Shown here: one piece after another, positions 42,302-53,078 of the stretch
Layout of the letters: each line of letters opens with the position of its first letter
How positions within the stretch are numbered: the first letter of the stretch is position 1
NCBI GenBank assembly: GCA_947184155.2
Contig: CAMXCT020000491.1
Span: 311,845-375,844 of the forward strand
Reading direction: 5' to 3'
Source of the DNA: Cladocopium goreaui
Taxonomy: Eukaryota > Sar > Dinophyceae > Suessiales > Symbiodiniaceae
Length of the DNA: 64,000 bases
Made by a program: the position numbers and the translations under genes
Notes under the pieces: generated by a model
Told to the model about the DNA's origin: nothing
Database searches by the model: none
What the model saw: the letters and a program-made list of their open reading frames with translations, nothing else

Positions 42302-42961
42302 TTAGTTTCTGTCCGCCGCACTGAGTTCCATGTGCCACTCGGTACGCAAACCTTCCAGTTTCCACAAAGCCTCCAAGACATAGGGGCGATTGTGCCAAGG
42401 GCGCAAGGAAGGTCTTTTCTCAAGCAGCAACTGGAGGGCATCCTCTGCAGAGTAGTTGTAACCCACGACGAGCCAAGCACATAAAACCCCAGCGCTTCGA
42501 TTGATGCCTCCAAAGCAATGGAAGAGCACGTGCATGGATTCGCCCCTGGTCACTGCCAGCATGGATTGTTTCCAGAGTTGGCCACAGACAATTTTCCACT
42601 GTTCCAAACAAGAAGCTACCAAGTCGGGGATTCGTTCATCCCAACGGTGCGGCGGCGTCAATGTCGTGTCCTCCAACTGACACTTGATGTGAAAGACTTT
42701 TCCTTGCTGGAAATACCGCGTCCAATCCTTCGGGGCGCCTTGAATCTTCATTTCATTTGCGCACATGGTCACGACCACGGTGACCTTCACCAACAGAGTC
42801 TTCAAAATGTCTTCCAAGCTACACGCCGCTTTGATGCTTCCAAGCAACACCGACGCTCGATCCGTAGGTTTGTAGATCACGGCAGCGTCCAACGGCCACT
42901 GCTCTATGGACTTGAAAACTGGACTAAAATCACTAATGGGAGATATTTTCACTTTAGGCAA
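42302..42961 (-). CDS. Dual-specificity phosphatase-like exon
   Basis: 219 open codons as read from a TTG; the real exon probably starts at the acceptor TTTTCAAG near 42910 (SIEQWPLDAAVIY). The signature HCFGGINRS (H148-S156) fits HCx5R(S/T) of cysteine phosphatases, followed by AGVLCAWLVV and ALQLLLEKRPSLRPW, matching the helix after the P-loop and the R-P element of DSPs. D98 (QLEDTT) could be the general acid, although its distance from C149 (51 residues) is longer than usual because of an insertion around PPHRWDERIPDLV. The frame continues to TAA at 42302; an alternative end is the donor CTGGAAG|GTTTGC near 42345. Likely protein or phospho-substrate phosphatase; substrate unknown. Confidence 0.78.
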   Translation of the reverse strand: MPKVKISPISDFSPVFKSIEQWPLDAAVIYKPTDRASVLLGSIKAACSLEDILKTLLVKVTVVVTMCANEMKIQGAPKDWTRYFQQGKVFHIKCQLEDTTLTPPHRWDERIPDLVASCLEQWKIVCGQLWKQSMLAVTRGESMHVLFHCFGGINRSAGVLCAWLVVGYNYSAEDALQLLLEKRPSLRPWHNRPYVLEALWKLEGLRTEWHMELSAADRN

Positions 42962-42999
42962 AAAATGGAAATATTAGTACTTATTTGAACTTATCATAG

Positions 43000-43570
43000 A
43001 ACTTATTCTAACTTATTTTAACTTATTTTTACTTCTGTTCATTTATTTTCACTTATTTTCCCTTATTTTTTTAATATTTGTTAAAGGGTGATTCCTGGAA
43101 AGAACATGTCCTGAACAGGAAACTTTCTGTTATGGATATGTCGGTTGCATGTTACTTCCTTATATTTTAGAAATAATTTTCCACAAAAAGGAATTTTTGG
43201 ACTATTATAGATTCTATGTATTCGATAGCGTTTATGACTTCTATTTGCCTTGAAAAAAAGATAAAAGTTTCTGATTTTTCAATTTTTGGACTATTTTTGG
43301 AATCTTCTGAATTTTCAAAACTTTCTGTATTTTCTGTATTTTCTGAATTATGTATTTTCTGATTTTTCTGAATTTTCTGCATTTTCTGAATTTTCTGAAT
43401 TCTTCATATTTAAATATATATATAATATATATATATCTATATAATTCTGAATTTTCTGAATTTTCTGATTTTTTTGAATTTTCTGAATTTTCGGAATTTT
43501 CTGAATTCTGATTTTTTTGAATTTTCTGGATTTTCTGATTTTTTTGCTTTTTTTTTGCATTCTCTGATTT
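43000..43570. repeat. ACTTATTTT and TTTTCTGAA degenerate arrays
   Basis: 43000-43080 is a degenerate ACTTATTTT array; 43260-43570 is TTTTCTGAATTTTCTG with drift. Lys/Asn/Glu-rich minus ORFs are artefacts. Confidence 0.85.
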
Positions 43571-43900
43571 TTCCCCACCTGCCAGGTGAGGGTTGTTCCC
43601 CACCTGCCAGGTGAGGGTTGTTAGATTTTATGTCAGTTGCCTCCTCCTGCCTCGTCCTCCTCCTCCTCCTCCTCTCCTCCTCTCCTCCTCGTCCTCCTCG
43701 TCCTCCTCGTCGTCCTCCTCGTCCTCGTCGTCCTCCTCGTCCAACTGCGACCCGCGATCCACAGCGTTCTCTGTCGGACCTCAAACCACGACCATCCACG
43801 CCCAGTGTGTGCCCTGCCGGACCTCAACCACGACCATCCACGCCCAGTGTTCCCTGCCGGACCTCGGACCTCAACCACGACCCAGTGTTCCCTGCCGGAC

Positions 43901-44000
43901 NNNNNNNNNNNNNNNNNNNNNNNNNNNNNNNNNNNNNNNNNNNNNNNNNNNNNNNNNNNNNNNNNNNNNNNNNNNNNNNNNNNNNNNNNNNNNNNNNNNN
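43901..44000. other. Assembly gap (100 N)
   Basis: Exactly 100 N inside the satellite; real length unknown. Confidence 1.
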
Positions 44001-44113
44001 TGCCAGAAAGAATGCCACAAGAAAAATGCCAGAAGATATGCCAGAAGATATGCCAGATAGAATGCCAGAAGATATGTCAGATAGAATGCCAGAAGATTTG
44101 CCAGTAAGAAAAT

Positions 44114-44237
44114 CTATAAATGTCATGGTGGGGATCACACGAAGTAAAGTAATTAGATTTTATCAGAGCTGTTCTCTATAAATGTCATGGTGGGGATCAC
44201 ACGAAGTAAAGTAATTAGATTTTATCAGAGCTGTTCT
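44114..44237 (+). repeat. 62-bp exact tandem duplication of the satellite cap
   Basis: Two identical 62-bp copies starting CTATAAATGTCATGGTGGGG and ending in the GAGCTGTTCT block, at the junction of blocks 2 and 3. Confidence 0.9.
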
Positions 44238-44299
44238 CCTCCTCCTCCGCCTCCTCACCCGCCGCCTCCTCCTCGCAGTCCAGATCCCAGTGGGCGCAG

Positions 44300-44535
44300 T
44301 CGGACCTCCACCCCAGTGGGCACTGCCGGACCTCAACCGCGAGTTGCAGATCGCAATGGGCACTGCCGGACCTCAACCGCGACTTCCAGGTCGCAGTGGG
44401 CACTGCCGGACCGCGACTTCCAGATCGCAGTGGGCACTGCCGGACCTCAACCGCGACTTCCAGGTCGCAGTGGGCACTGCCGGACCTCAACCGCGACTTC
44501 CAGATCGCAGTGGGCACTGCCGGACCTCAACGAGA
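44300..44535 (+). repeat. Variant 40-bp GC-rich array
   Basis: About five units of TGGGCACTGCCGGACCTCAA plus CCGCGACTTCCAGATCGCAG. Shares the GCCGGACCTCAACC core with the arrays at 6390 and 43750 but differs elsewhere. Confidence 0.88.
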
Positions 44536-45278
44536 AGAATGTGAGAAAAGATGTCAGACAGAATGTCAGAAGATATGCCAGATAGAATGCCAGAAAGAAT
44601 GTCAGAAAGAATGTCAGAAGATATGCCAGACAGAATGTCAGAAGATATGCCAGAAAGAATGTCAGAAGATATGTCAGATAGAATGTCAGAAGATATGCCA
44701 GATAGAATGCCAGAAAAAATGTCAGAAGATATGCCAGATAGAATGTCAGAAAGAATGTCAGAAGCTATGCCAGAAAGAATGTCATAAGATATGCCAGAAA
44801 GAATGTTCTGAATGCCACAAGATATGCCAGAAAGAAAATCAGAATATATGCCAGATAGAATGCCAGAAAGAATGTCTGAAGATATGCCAGAAAGAATGCC
44901 AGAAGATATGCCAGATAGAATGCCAGAAGATATACCAGATAGAATGCCAGAAGATATGCCAGATAGAATGCGAGAAGGTATGCCAAATAGAATGCCAGAT
45001 AAAATATCAGATAGACTGCCACAAGATATGCCAGATAGAATCCCAGAAGATTTGCCAGATAATATGCCAGATAATATGCCAGAAGATATGCCAGATAATA
45101 TGCCAGATAGAATGCCAGAAGATATGCCAGAAAATATGCCATAACATCTGCCAGAAGATATGCCAGATAGAATGCCAGAAGACATGCCAGAAAATATACC
45201 AGAATATATGCCAGAAGATCTGCCAGATAGAATGCCAGAAGATATGTCAGATAGAATGCCAGAAGATTTGCCAGGAAC
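44536..45278 (+). repeat. 12-bp AGAATGCCAGAA/GATATGCCAGAA array
   Basis: About 62 units, open over 300 codons on both strands because 12 is a multiple of 3 and the units lack stops. Not treated as a gene. Confidence 0.9.
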
Positions 45279-45410
45279 AAATCGATAAATGTCATGGTGG
45301 GGATCACTCGAAGTAAAGTAATTTGAATTTTGAGAATTCTGAACGCTTATATATAAGCGCTCAGAATTCTTAAAATTCAGAAAGTTCAGATTTCGTTTTA
45401 GGACAACTAC

Positions 45411-45510
45411 AGGGTATGAACGTTCCAAAGCCGACATTGCTTCCAGCAGCTATGCCCTTTTCATCAGCCAAAACTGCTACCATGAAATTGCAATCCAATT
45501 CCGTTACTCC
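45411..45510 (-). CDS. Exon island, 33 codons
   Basis: Acceptor behind a long pyrimidine tract (TTTTGTTTTCATTTCGAG), then GVTELDCNFMVAVLADEKGI and AAGSNVGFGTFIP, donor CCCT|GTAGTT. Length fits the frame. It lies upstream of the phosphatase exon on the same strand and could be part of the same gene, with the satellite in the intron. Confidence 0.58.
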
Positions 45511-45542
45511 CTCGAAATGAAAACAAAACAAAAAAATGATTA

Positions 45543-45618
45543 CCAGCTATTTTCAGATATTTTCAGATATTTTCACATATTTTCAGATATTTTCAAATAT
45601 TTTCAGATATTTTTCACT
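45543..45618. repeat. 10-bp ATTTTCAGAT array
   Basis: About seven copies with single-base variants. Confidence 0.9.
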
Positions 45619-45879
45619 AATATTCGAATATATTTGATTATATCTTCATTATTATGTAATAAACTCAAATAAAAAATTAGTGAAACTTAACTCAAAATAA
45701 TTAAAAAACAATTTTAAACAAGATATTAGCAAGATACTAGCAACTTATCAGATACTTAAAAGTTCGTTAAGTGCCTAAAGTGAAAATTTCTTCCATTAGT
45801 GGTCTTAGTAAGGGTGCTGCCAGGTAATGCGGTCAAGGTCATTCCAACATTCTTTGTCGGCGTAAGCCCTCCTGATTCG

Positions 45880-46100
45880 TTCATCCCAACGGTGCGGTCA
45901 CAGAATATAGAACAATCACCAAAGACAATCTCTAAAGAATGAATGCAAGACAATATCCACGAAAGGAAAATGTCGACGACATTGCTTTGAATCATTTCTG
46001 CGTCCACTTGGGGATCCGACCAAACGATTCGCTCCAACGTCCAGTTGAAGGCCGCTCGCACAGAGAACGCGGTTGCAAAAACTCCATGCTTGAATCCCAC
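45880..46100 (-). CDS. Exon island, ~65 codons
   Basis: Open minus frame with HGVFATAFSVRAAFNWTLER, IVWSDPQVDAEMIQSNVVDI and FLSWILSCIHSLEIVFGD. Hydrophobic C-terminal half. Boundaries not fixed. A frameshifted duplicate lies at 46216-46330. Confidence 0.48.
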
Positions 46101-46215
46101 GGGACTCTATGATCCAACTAAACACAAATCAATCCTCGCAGTCACATACCACCTCAACAGAAAACAGAAATCAGTTTTCAATGCAACCATTCCATGTCCA
46201 CCAACAGTCCCTACA

Positions 46216-46330
46216 GAACATGGAACAATCACAAAACACAATCTCCAAAGAATGAACGCAAGACCATATCCACAGAAGAAAGATGTCGACAATATTGTTT
46301 TGAATGCATCTCTGCATCCACTCCAAAATC
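46216..46330 (-). pseudogene. Frameshifted duplicate of the 45.9-kb exon
   Basis: Nucleotide-level copy of the second half of the preceding exon (shared GTGGAYGCAGARATG, GTCGACAT and TTCATTCTTT blocks). An extra base after ATG shifts the frame, and the block then runs into different sequence. Confidence 0.55.
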
Positions 46331-46575
46331 GCAATTTTACCTCAGTTTTTGACGTCCAACGTCCATTTCGTGCGAAAAGGTTGCGACCGAAACCTCAAAA
46401 TCACAATTTTACCTCAGTTTTTGACGTTCAACATCCATTTCGTGCGAAAGGGTTGCGGCGGACTATAACTAAAATCACAATTTTACCTCAGTTTTTGACG
46501 TTCAACGTCCATTTCGTGCGAAAGGGTTGCGGCGGACACCTCAAAATCACAATTTTACCTAGGTTTTGGACGTCC
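46318..46575 (+). repeat. 72-bp tandem repeat, ~3.5 copies
   Basis: Unit begins CAAAATCACAATTTTACCTC and contains TCCATTTCGTGCGAAAGGGT; copies about 90% identical. Confidence 0.88.
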
Positions 46576-46687
46576 GATGTGCACGAAATGCTGCGCCTGT
46601 CAGATTCGTGGCGCTCCGGCGGCACCGCCCCCGCCTTAAGAGAGAGATAGAAAGAAGAGCGAGAGAAAGAAAGGAAGAGAGAGAGAA

Positions 46688-46880
46688 GATCTGCAGATGT
46701 GAAGGTGCGAAGATGTAGATCAGCAGATGTGAAGGTGTGAAGATGTAGATCAGCAGATGTGAGGGTGTGAAGATGTAGATCTGCAGATGTGAAGGTGTGA
46801 AGATGTAGATCTGCAGATGTGAAGGTGTGAAGATGTAGATCTGCAGATGTGAAAGTGTGAAGACGTAGATCTGCAGATGT
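46688..46880 (+). repeat. 30-bp tandem repeat
   Basis: Six and a half copies of ATCTGCAGATGTGAAGGTGT plus GAAGATGTAG. The unit starts with the palindrome ATCTGCAGAT. Confidence 0.9.
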
Positions 46881-47030
46881 ATTACAACGGCTGCTTTTTT
46901 ACGAAGACCCCTTCGCAGGCGCTCTCGGGAAAAAACAACCGAACGGCCCGGAAATCGGCCCAACGTTTTCATCAATTTTCATGTTCATGGTGATGTTCGT
47001 CTTGGTGAAAACCTTGGTATTTGCAACATT

Positions 47031-47270
47031 TTTATATCATATGGTGATGTCTTGTGGCACCTCAATTCCATTGGGATTTATGAACAATCAATGTTTTACT
47101 GCAGTGGGAGCAAAAAAAATGTATGATGAACACCCTCAAAAAACGTTACGTTTTTGGGAGTGTTTCAACATGCATTTTTTGACTCCCACTGCAGTAAAAC
47201 AATGATTTTTCATAAATCCAAATGGAATTGCGATGCCAAAAGGCATCACCATGATATAAACATCTGGCCA
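47031..47270. mobile_element. 240-bp near-perfect palindrome (foldback element)
   Basis: Arms of about 118 bp pair at roughly 90% identity with almost no loop; the centre is near 47150 (AAAACGTTACGTTTTTGG). Ends read TTTATATCAT..GGTGATG. No ORF of interest. Probably a foldback/MITE-type element or a hairpin from an inverted duplication. Confidence 0.8.
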
Positions 47271-47326
47271 ACACCACAAGTGACCACAGCGTCAATGACT
47301 CTTTTCCATCACATCAACTTGAGTAC

Positions 47327-47784
47327 AGGCTTACCGAAGTACAACAGAAGTGCAGAACGTAGCATGAAGCGTGCTTACCGAAGAACAACCGAAGCGTAGA
47401 ACGTAGCATGAAGCGTGCTTACCGAAGAACAGCCGAAGTGTAGAACGTAGCATGAAGCGTGATTACCAAAGTACAACAGAAGCGTAGAACGTAGCATGAA
47501 GCGTGCTTACCGAAGTACAACAGAAGTGTAGAACGTAGCATGACGCGTGCGTACCGAAGTACAACTGAAGTGTAGAACGTAGCATGAAGCGTGCTTACCG
47601 AAGAACAACAGAAGTGTAGAACGTAGCATGAAAAGCGTGCTTATACCGAAGTACAACAAAAGTGTAGAACGTAGCATGAAGCGTGCTTACCGAAGAACAA
47701 CCGAAGCGTAGAACGTAGCATGAAGCGTGCTTACCGAAGTACAACAGAAGTGTAGAACGTAGCATGAAGCGTGCTTACCGAAGA
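47327..47784 (+). repeat. 44-bp minisatellite, ten copies
   Basis: Unit GTGCTTACCGAAGWACAACM plus GAAGYGTAGAACGTAGCATGAAGC; variants differ at a few fixed sites, and one copy carries small insertions (AA, TA). Confidence 0.92.
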
Positions 47785-49019
47785 AAGTCGATGAGAACGT
47801 AGATACAGGACGTTATTACTACACCCCTCCCACCACCCCCCAAACATCACAACGCAAAAAAACGCAAAAACGCTGGGCCGGTTTTCGGGCCGTAAGCAAA
47901 AACAACATGAACAGCAATCCACGATGCATCAGTAGCGAGCGCTAGAGCCCAGCCACCATTTTTGTCCGCAGACTATGTATCCATAGGAAACTGAACAGTA
48001 TGGATGAAAGATTCCCGTAGACTCACGCAGTAAGAAAACAATTCGTCATGGGTTTCAGCAAACGAAGGGTCTTCTGACTGCATGGATAAAGCAAACACCA
48101 ACACACAAACACACGTGTTCATGGTGTAAATATTGCAAAAGGTGTATGCGTGTAGCAATTTAACCAACTATGTGCATATGTATATGTGTGCATGTGTGTG
48201 TGCAAATGTGCATAAACAAACGAATAGTATATAAATATATGTATATTATAATTGTATATACCTGTGTATATGCATGTAGGAGTAGCGTATTTATGTTGGT
48301 GTAACTTGATAACTGTCTGTATTTGTAAATGCACGTTACATTGAAAACAATTGCTTTCGAACGGACACATCGTTGTTCCAAAAAGAAATTCGCGGTGATT
48401 ATTCCACCTACGCCTTGGGAATGTGTTGAACATCGTCCCCCCATGGCATTTCGATTCGCCAGGCCCACATAAGCTGCAAACTACAGCAGGGGGCCAAGAC
48501 ACTGCCGCTGGCGAAGTGGCACCTTGGAAACGGAACGGAATCCCAGCCAGTGGGAGCTTCAATATTGCGGAAGTAGTGGGAATCATAGTTCAAATCAAAT
48601 CAAAAAAGATAAAACTTGAAAACCACCAGTATACAATGGTCATGTCTTACCTTTCAACAGTTACCTCACGGCCGAGTGATGAATTGAGGGATGTAGGGTG
48701 AGTTGTAGGGTGAGGCTACCAATCTCCAGATCACATTTCGGTGCAGATGTAGAGTACTCTACTCTTGACGGGCCAACCGTAACAATTGTTCAAAGGAAGT
48801 TTAGGAGAGAAACTTCCATGGTACGGAAATTCAAAAAACTGAGTAAAGCAGAGTGGAGCTGCAAAGAGCTTAGTCCGCAAAAGAGCCGCGAAGAGCTGAG
48901 TGACCAGCTGAGTAGAACTTGCAGTTTGTAAAGGAAAAGCCTCGTACGATAGCTTCGTTTTCACAACTTGAGCTCACAGTTTTTGAAGGACGTCTCTCAC
49001 AAAAGCTTCCTTTTCGCAA
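47785..49019. other. Mixed: TA/TG repeats and one coding-like island
   Basis: 48170-48300 is TA/TGTG-rich. 48420-48560 is GC-rich and open on both strands (plus: VLNIVPPWHFDSPGPHKLQT; minus: CSLCGPGESKCHGGTMFNTF), so an exon is likely, but strand is undecided. 48840-48935 has degenerate GAGCTNAGT repeats. Confidence 0.4.
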
Positions 49020-49470
49020 TTCAACTTGCAGTTATTTTTGAAGGACATCTCTCACATGTTTTGAAACCGGGCGGCGTATAGTGTGATGGCGCGGTTGCGT
49101 TGAGGTTGAAAAAATGAGTTTTTGGTGATTTTTTCGTTTTTGGCATTGAGCATTTTGATTGTCGAATTCCTGTGAGGAATCGATATATCGTACTTTTGAA
49201 AACTTTGGCGCGAACATCCGGTTTCGGAGCAGCAAAGTGTGTTCTTACGGTACGAGTTAAGGCCGGGGTTAGATCAGGGTCGCTCTGGGGCACGGCATTT
49301 TTACTCCAAATTCTCGCATAAAAGTGGCTTTGTGCGATGTCCATGTGCATTTCGCCTGCGCAGGCTCGCACATTGTCTTCCCCGCGGGGTTGTTGTGATC
49401 TTGGGGCGTGGCATTTTTCCTGTAAATTCTAGCATAAAAGCGCTCTTGTGAGATGTCCATGTGTATTTCG
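49020..49470 (+). repeat. Dispersed repeat related to 8.93-9.2 kb
   Basis: Contains two units with RTGTCCATGTG.ATTTCG.CTGCGCAGG, 116 bp apart, and two GAAGGACRTCTCTCACA units at 48980-49060. Just downstream, GGGGTCTCTT with upstream ACGCTATTT at 49575 matches 9575, so homology extends about 600 bp. Confidence 0.65.
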
Positions 49471-49619
49471 ACTACGATACAAAAGACTGCTGCTGTGCTT
49501 CTGGAATCAACCCCCTCTCCCTTTGACGTGTCTCCATATCCAGTGACACATTAAGAGTAATTCATCAACCTCACGCTATTTGGGGTCTCTTGTGTTTTTT
49601 TTTTGTGTTTGCACCTCAG

Positions 49620-49868
49620 AGTCTCAGTGGCCGCATCAAGGTTCCAGTACTGCGGCTGCGTGTCACATCGGCAGTTTGCAGTGGAGTGGATTCGGCGTAC
49701 ATAGATCTTCTCCAAGGCGACATTAACTTGTCAAAATGCAAGGTTCATACGAGTCCCTGCCCGACACAAAAAACAATCCGGGCAGGCATGGGGGAAGGCA
49801 GCAGCATGGGTCACGCAGCCAACAAAGACAATAACAGTAGCTTAAGTGCTCCTGCTGCGCAGACCTGA
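49620..49868 (+). CDS. Exon island, up to 82 codons to a stop
   Basis: Acceptor behind a T10 tract (TGTGTTTGCACCTCAG), phase 0, SLSGRIKVPVLRLRVTSAVC, then SGVDSAYIDLLQGDINLSKC. It may be spliced at TGCAAG|GTTCAT (about 49741) or run on to TGA at 49866. Beta-strand-like, with no family recognised. Confidence 0.58.
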   Translation, partial: SLSGRIKVPVLRLRVTSAVCSGVDSAYIDLLQGDINLSKCKVHTSPCPTQKTIRAGMGEGSSMGHAANKDNNSSLSAPAAQT

Positions 49869-51037
49869 CTAGGGTGGGCGCAGAATGCACAATAACACAA
49901 AAGAAATCCACAGAACTAGTGTAGAACAGACTTTTGACAGCGAAAGATCCCTTGGAGACAGAGCTAAGATGAGCTGAGAGGAGCAGAGAAGAGCTGAGCT
50001 GAGATGAGCTGATATGAGAAGGAATCCCAAGAACAAAAGCCAAATGCGAGAAGCCAAGAGATGAAAAGAGGAAGGCACGTCAAATGACGACGCTGTCAAG
50101 AGATTGCGTCCGCAATGCGCACGGGGTGCTTCACATCCTATAAGCGCATTCTGTTTTTGCCCTATAGGGGATTTTCCACTAATATTTTCACATTCTCGAA
50201 TCGAATATGTAGCCATACCAATACAAACACAGTAGTTCCCAGGCAAGCCGGGGGCGGAAGTTTCAAAGATTAAAATTTTGGACTAAACTGCGCCCCAGGC
50301 CCATGCAGGACAATAGAAAAAATGCAAGGTCTCACGCAGAAGTATTGCACATTGCTGGTGAAGCAACACACACGTCCATCTCTGGCAACGAATGAAAAAG
50401 CCGAACATCTGGCTGTCCTTAGGGGACCTTTTGTACATCCCACCTGGAAACGCTAGGCTAATCCCAAAAATCAGGAGCACCAAGCGAATTTTAAGACCTC
50501 TACTGGACCCATGTTCAGCCCCAAAGTTAGGATTTACACCTCCTATTTCCAATGCCCTAATGATAAAAGATGTTCCACAACGTGGATCCAGCCCACAGCT
50601 TGGGAAAAAGGTACCGTAAAACAAACATAACCTGTCCAAAGTCAGGGTTTCATGTGGAGTCTTTACCCAATATACATCTTTACTCCACCGCTGCTGGTGG
50701 TGATATCACTATGCCCTGTTGTCATAGGCAAAGTAAGGAAACAAACGCCCTCTGTGTGCAGATCCATTTTATGAGCAGCCCACCATGCTCCTATACTATC
50801 ACTCGAGGTGGTTGATGATAGTTCACTGTCACTATTTACAAGCTATTATATAATTTTAGAGCCCCACAAAAGGGTAGAAAGTGTTTCCAAGATGGCACAT
50901 GGTGTTTTCCTCATAACTTGTAGCTGTCCAACGTTTCCATCTTTTTTTGGGGTTGCTGTCATAAAGTCCAACAAAACCTTGGGCATTTATCATGGTCATG
51001 AAACGGTTGTCCCCACCAGCATCATTATTGTTTGCAG
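49869..51037. other. No firm gene
   Basis: 49950-50020 is a GAGCTGAGA-type repeat. 50380-50620 is open on both strands (plus from ATG: MKKPNIWLSLGDLLYIPPG; minus: SPKDSQMFGFFIRCQRW); strand undecided. Confidence 0.35.
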
Positions 51038-51075
51038 AGGCACTGGAGGGGCAGTCGAAGATGGGGAAGCGAGAG
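51038..51075 (+). CDS. 38-bp exon with consensus splice sites
   Basis: Acceptor TTATTGTTTGCAG, two bases, ALEGQSKMGKRE, donor GAGAG|GTGAGC. Length agrees with the frame. Confidence 0.48.
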
Positions 51076-53078
51076 GTGAGCGCACCTGCGGCATGGGTCA
51101 ACATCTAAGGCCATCAGCACGGTTGGTCATTTCTTGCATTTGGAGGACCATCCCCACTTAGTAGTTGGTTAGCAAGTAATCACCAGAGATAGTAACCAGT
51201 CACAAAGTGGGATGATTCCTTGTAAGCAGAGTGGGTTGGTCCACCAACCATTTCAGCTTCCTTTGATCCCAGTATGATCCGTGAGTGAATCTTCCCACAG
51301 AACCATCAAATGAAACCCTGCACGGGGGTGATTTGACAGGTGTCTTGGATGGTTTCCCTCAACGAAGCATAGAGGGAATAATTGACTTGGCTCAAACACG
51401 GGGTACCAAAGGGCCCACAAATGGTTGGTCATTCTGTAATTTCAGATACCATGCAATTGTTTAGTGTAATGCTAACCCTGGATCAATAAATACACCTCGG
51501 GCTGTTTGATTGGGAGGGAGGGTACCATATTTTAATTGCAGTTTGTCACTACTTGAAGGAACCCCAGCAACTAACAAATTAGGGTTTAGTCTCATTTGGG
51601 GCTGACAGAATATATTCCTGGCTGGGGCCCCATTTGGAGATGTCAAGACTTCTCCGGGAAATGGAAACTCACCATGGACATTCGGATGTACTATTGCCAT
51701 CCGCGTTTGCTGACCAGAGGCTAAATGCCATTCCACTGAAATCTCAATGTTTAAAGAATGAATTACCGGTCATGGCTGCTTACATTTAGCTTTCTTAAGA
51801 ACCCATCTATGATAGGAACACGGCTCACTCAGAAATACAATGTTTTAATCCTAGCAGGCACTTCAAACTATCTGTGTTTCAATGATTTCCTATTAAAATC
51901 AATCCTTCACTACTTGAGATAACCAACTCCAGTCTTGGTAAGCTTCACATTCCATTTTTGTGCTGGACAAGTCCCGTGCAGGTGTTTAACAGTCATGCGC
52001 GGTTTATCCGGTTTCTGGCATCCCAAGTTTGACCCATACTCAAGAATGGAGGGGAGTTCAGCAAGAAAATCATGGTTGAACCCACCAGAAATTCGAGCTT
52101 TAACTGTAATAAATAACAAAGACGTTTATAGAGGTTTAACCAGCGGAGAATTGGTTGTAGTGGTGGTTCAATGAAGAACATGCAGTTTGAGCAATGACAG
52201 CAAAACTCGGTTTAGCCAACAATCAGGAAAAGATAATCCATACAATCAGGGTTCAACAAAAGTAGGGGTTGCAACACATTGTGCATTGTCTCTGTTTGGC
52301 AAGGTTTCTTAATCTTTGGGTTGATTCCGCTGTCCACGCAGATGAACCAACAAAGCTTGTTGTCAAAGTTCAGGCTGTGGTGGAAATGGTTAGGCACCAG
52401 CATCAGTGTGTAATGTAGCATGTGCTCGGAGAAAAGAACAATCTGAATTTAATATTCTTATGTTGTGGGGCTCAACCATTGAAAGTGGAGATCTGGACTG
52501 ACATTCCACGTCAAGGTAGACTTTTTCCTTGATCTTTACTCATTCGTATTGACCAATCCTCGGTGCATGGCAACAAAATCCTTAACCCCATGGTCCCCAT
52601 GGTCCCCATGGTCCATCCTCGAGGGTTTTGTCGCCCAGATAGACTGATGAACCCAGCATGTGAAACGACAAATCGATTGAAATCACCAACTACTTCCGAG
52701 TTCATGAAGGGCTAATCTACCACCAACAAGCAGATTATAACGGCGAATCCCAACCATATCTATTACTCCCTTTTTGGGGGGTGCGTGAATTTTCTATGGG
52801 AAACCATGTGTGTTTTCATAGAATAGTTACGTATGACTATGTGTATATATATATATATATATATACAAAATATTTAGAGGTATACATCGTGTAAACAATA
52901 CACATAGATACATAAAATTAACTGTACATACGTATGCATACTTGTATTTTTATCTTATATGTAGACACACCCTCTGACAATCAACATTGTGGCAGAACAT
53001 CTTCCATACTTGTCCATTTCTACACGCCCTTCCCATTCAAGCATGGGGTTTTCCCATGGCATTTTTTAATTTCTGCAG
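51076..53078. other. Intron-like, no exon seen
   Basis: AT-rich sequence with a TA run at 52845-52865. ORFs here lack splice sites and coding composition. Confidence 0.4.

Larger units (their letters stand above)
43573..45318 (+). repeat. Composite satellite, copies 2 and 3
   Basis: Two back-to-back blocks of the modules seen at 5863-6780, in inverse orientation. Block 2 (43573-44175): a 25-bp CACCTGCCAGGTG box present twice, a CTC triplet tract, a 40-bp array, the N gap, a 12-bp array and the cap. Block 3 (44176-45318): cap, CTC tract, a variant 40-bp array, a long 12-bp array, and a final cap at about 45283. Confidence 0.8.

Noticed and set aside
42518..42988. 156-codon plus ORF
   Set aside because: Antisense to the phosphatase exon, which carries a clear HCx5R motif.
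44396..45437. 306- and 316-codon ORFs on opposite strands
   Set aside because: Both derive from the 12-bp array; no flanking gene structure.
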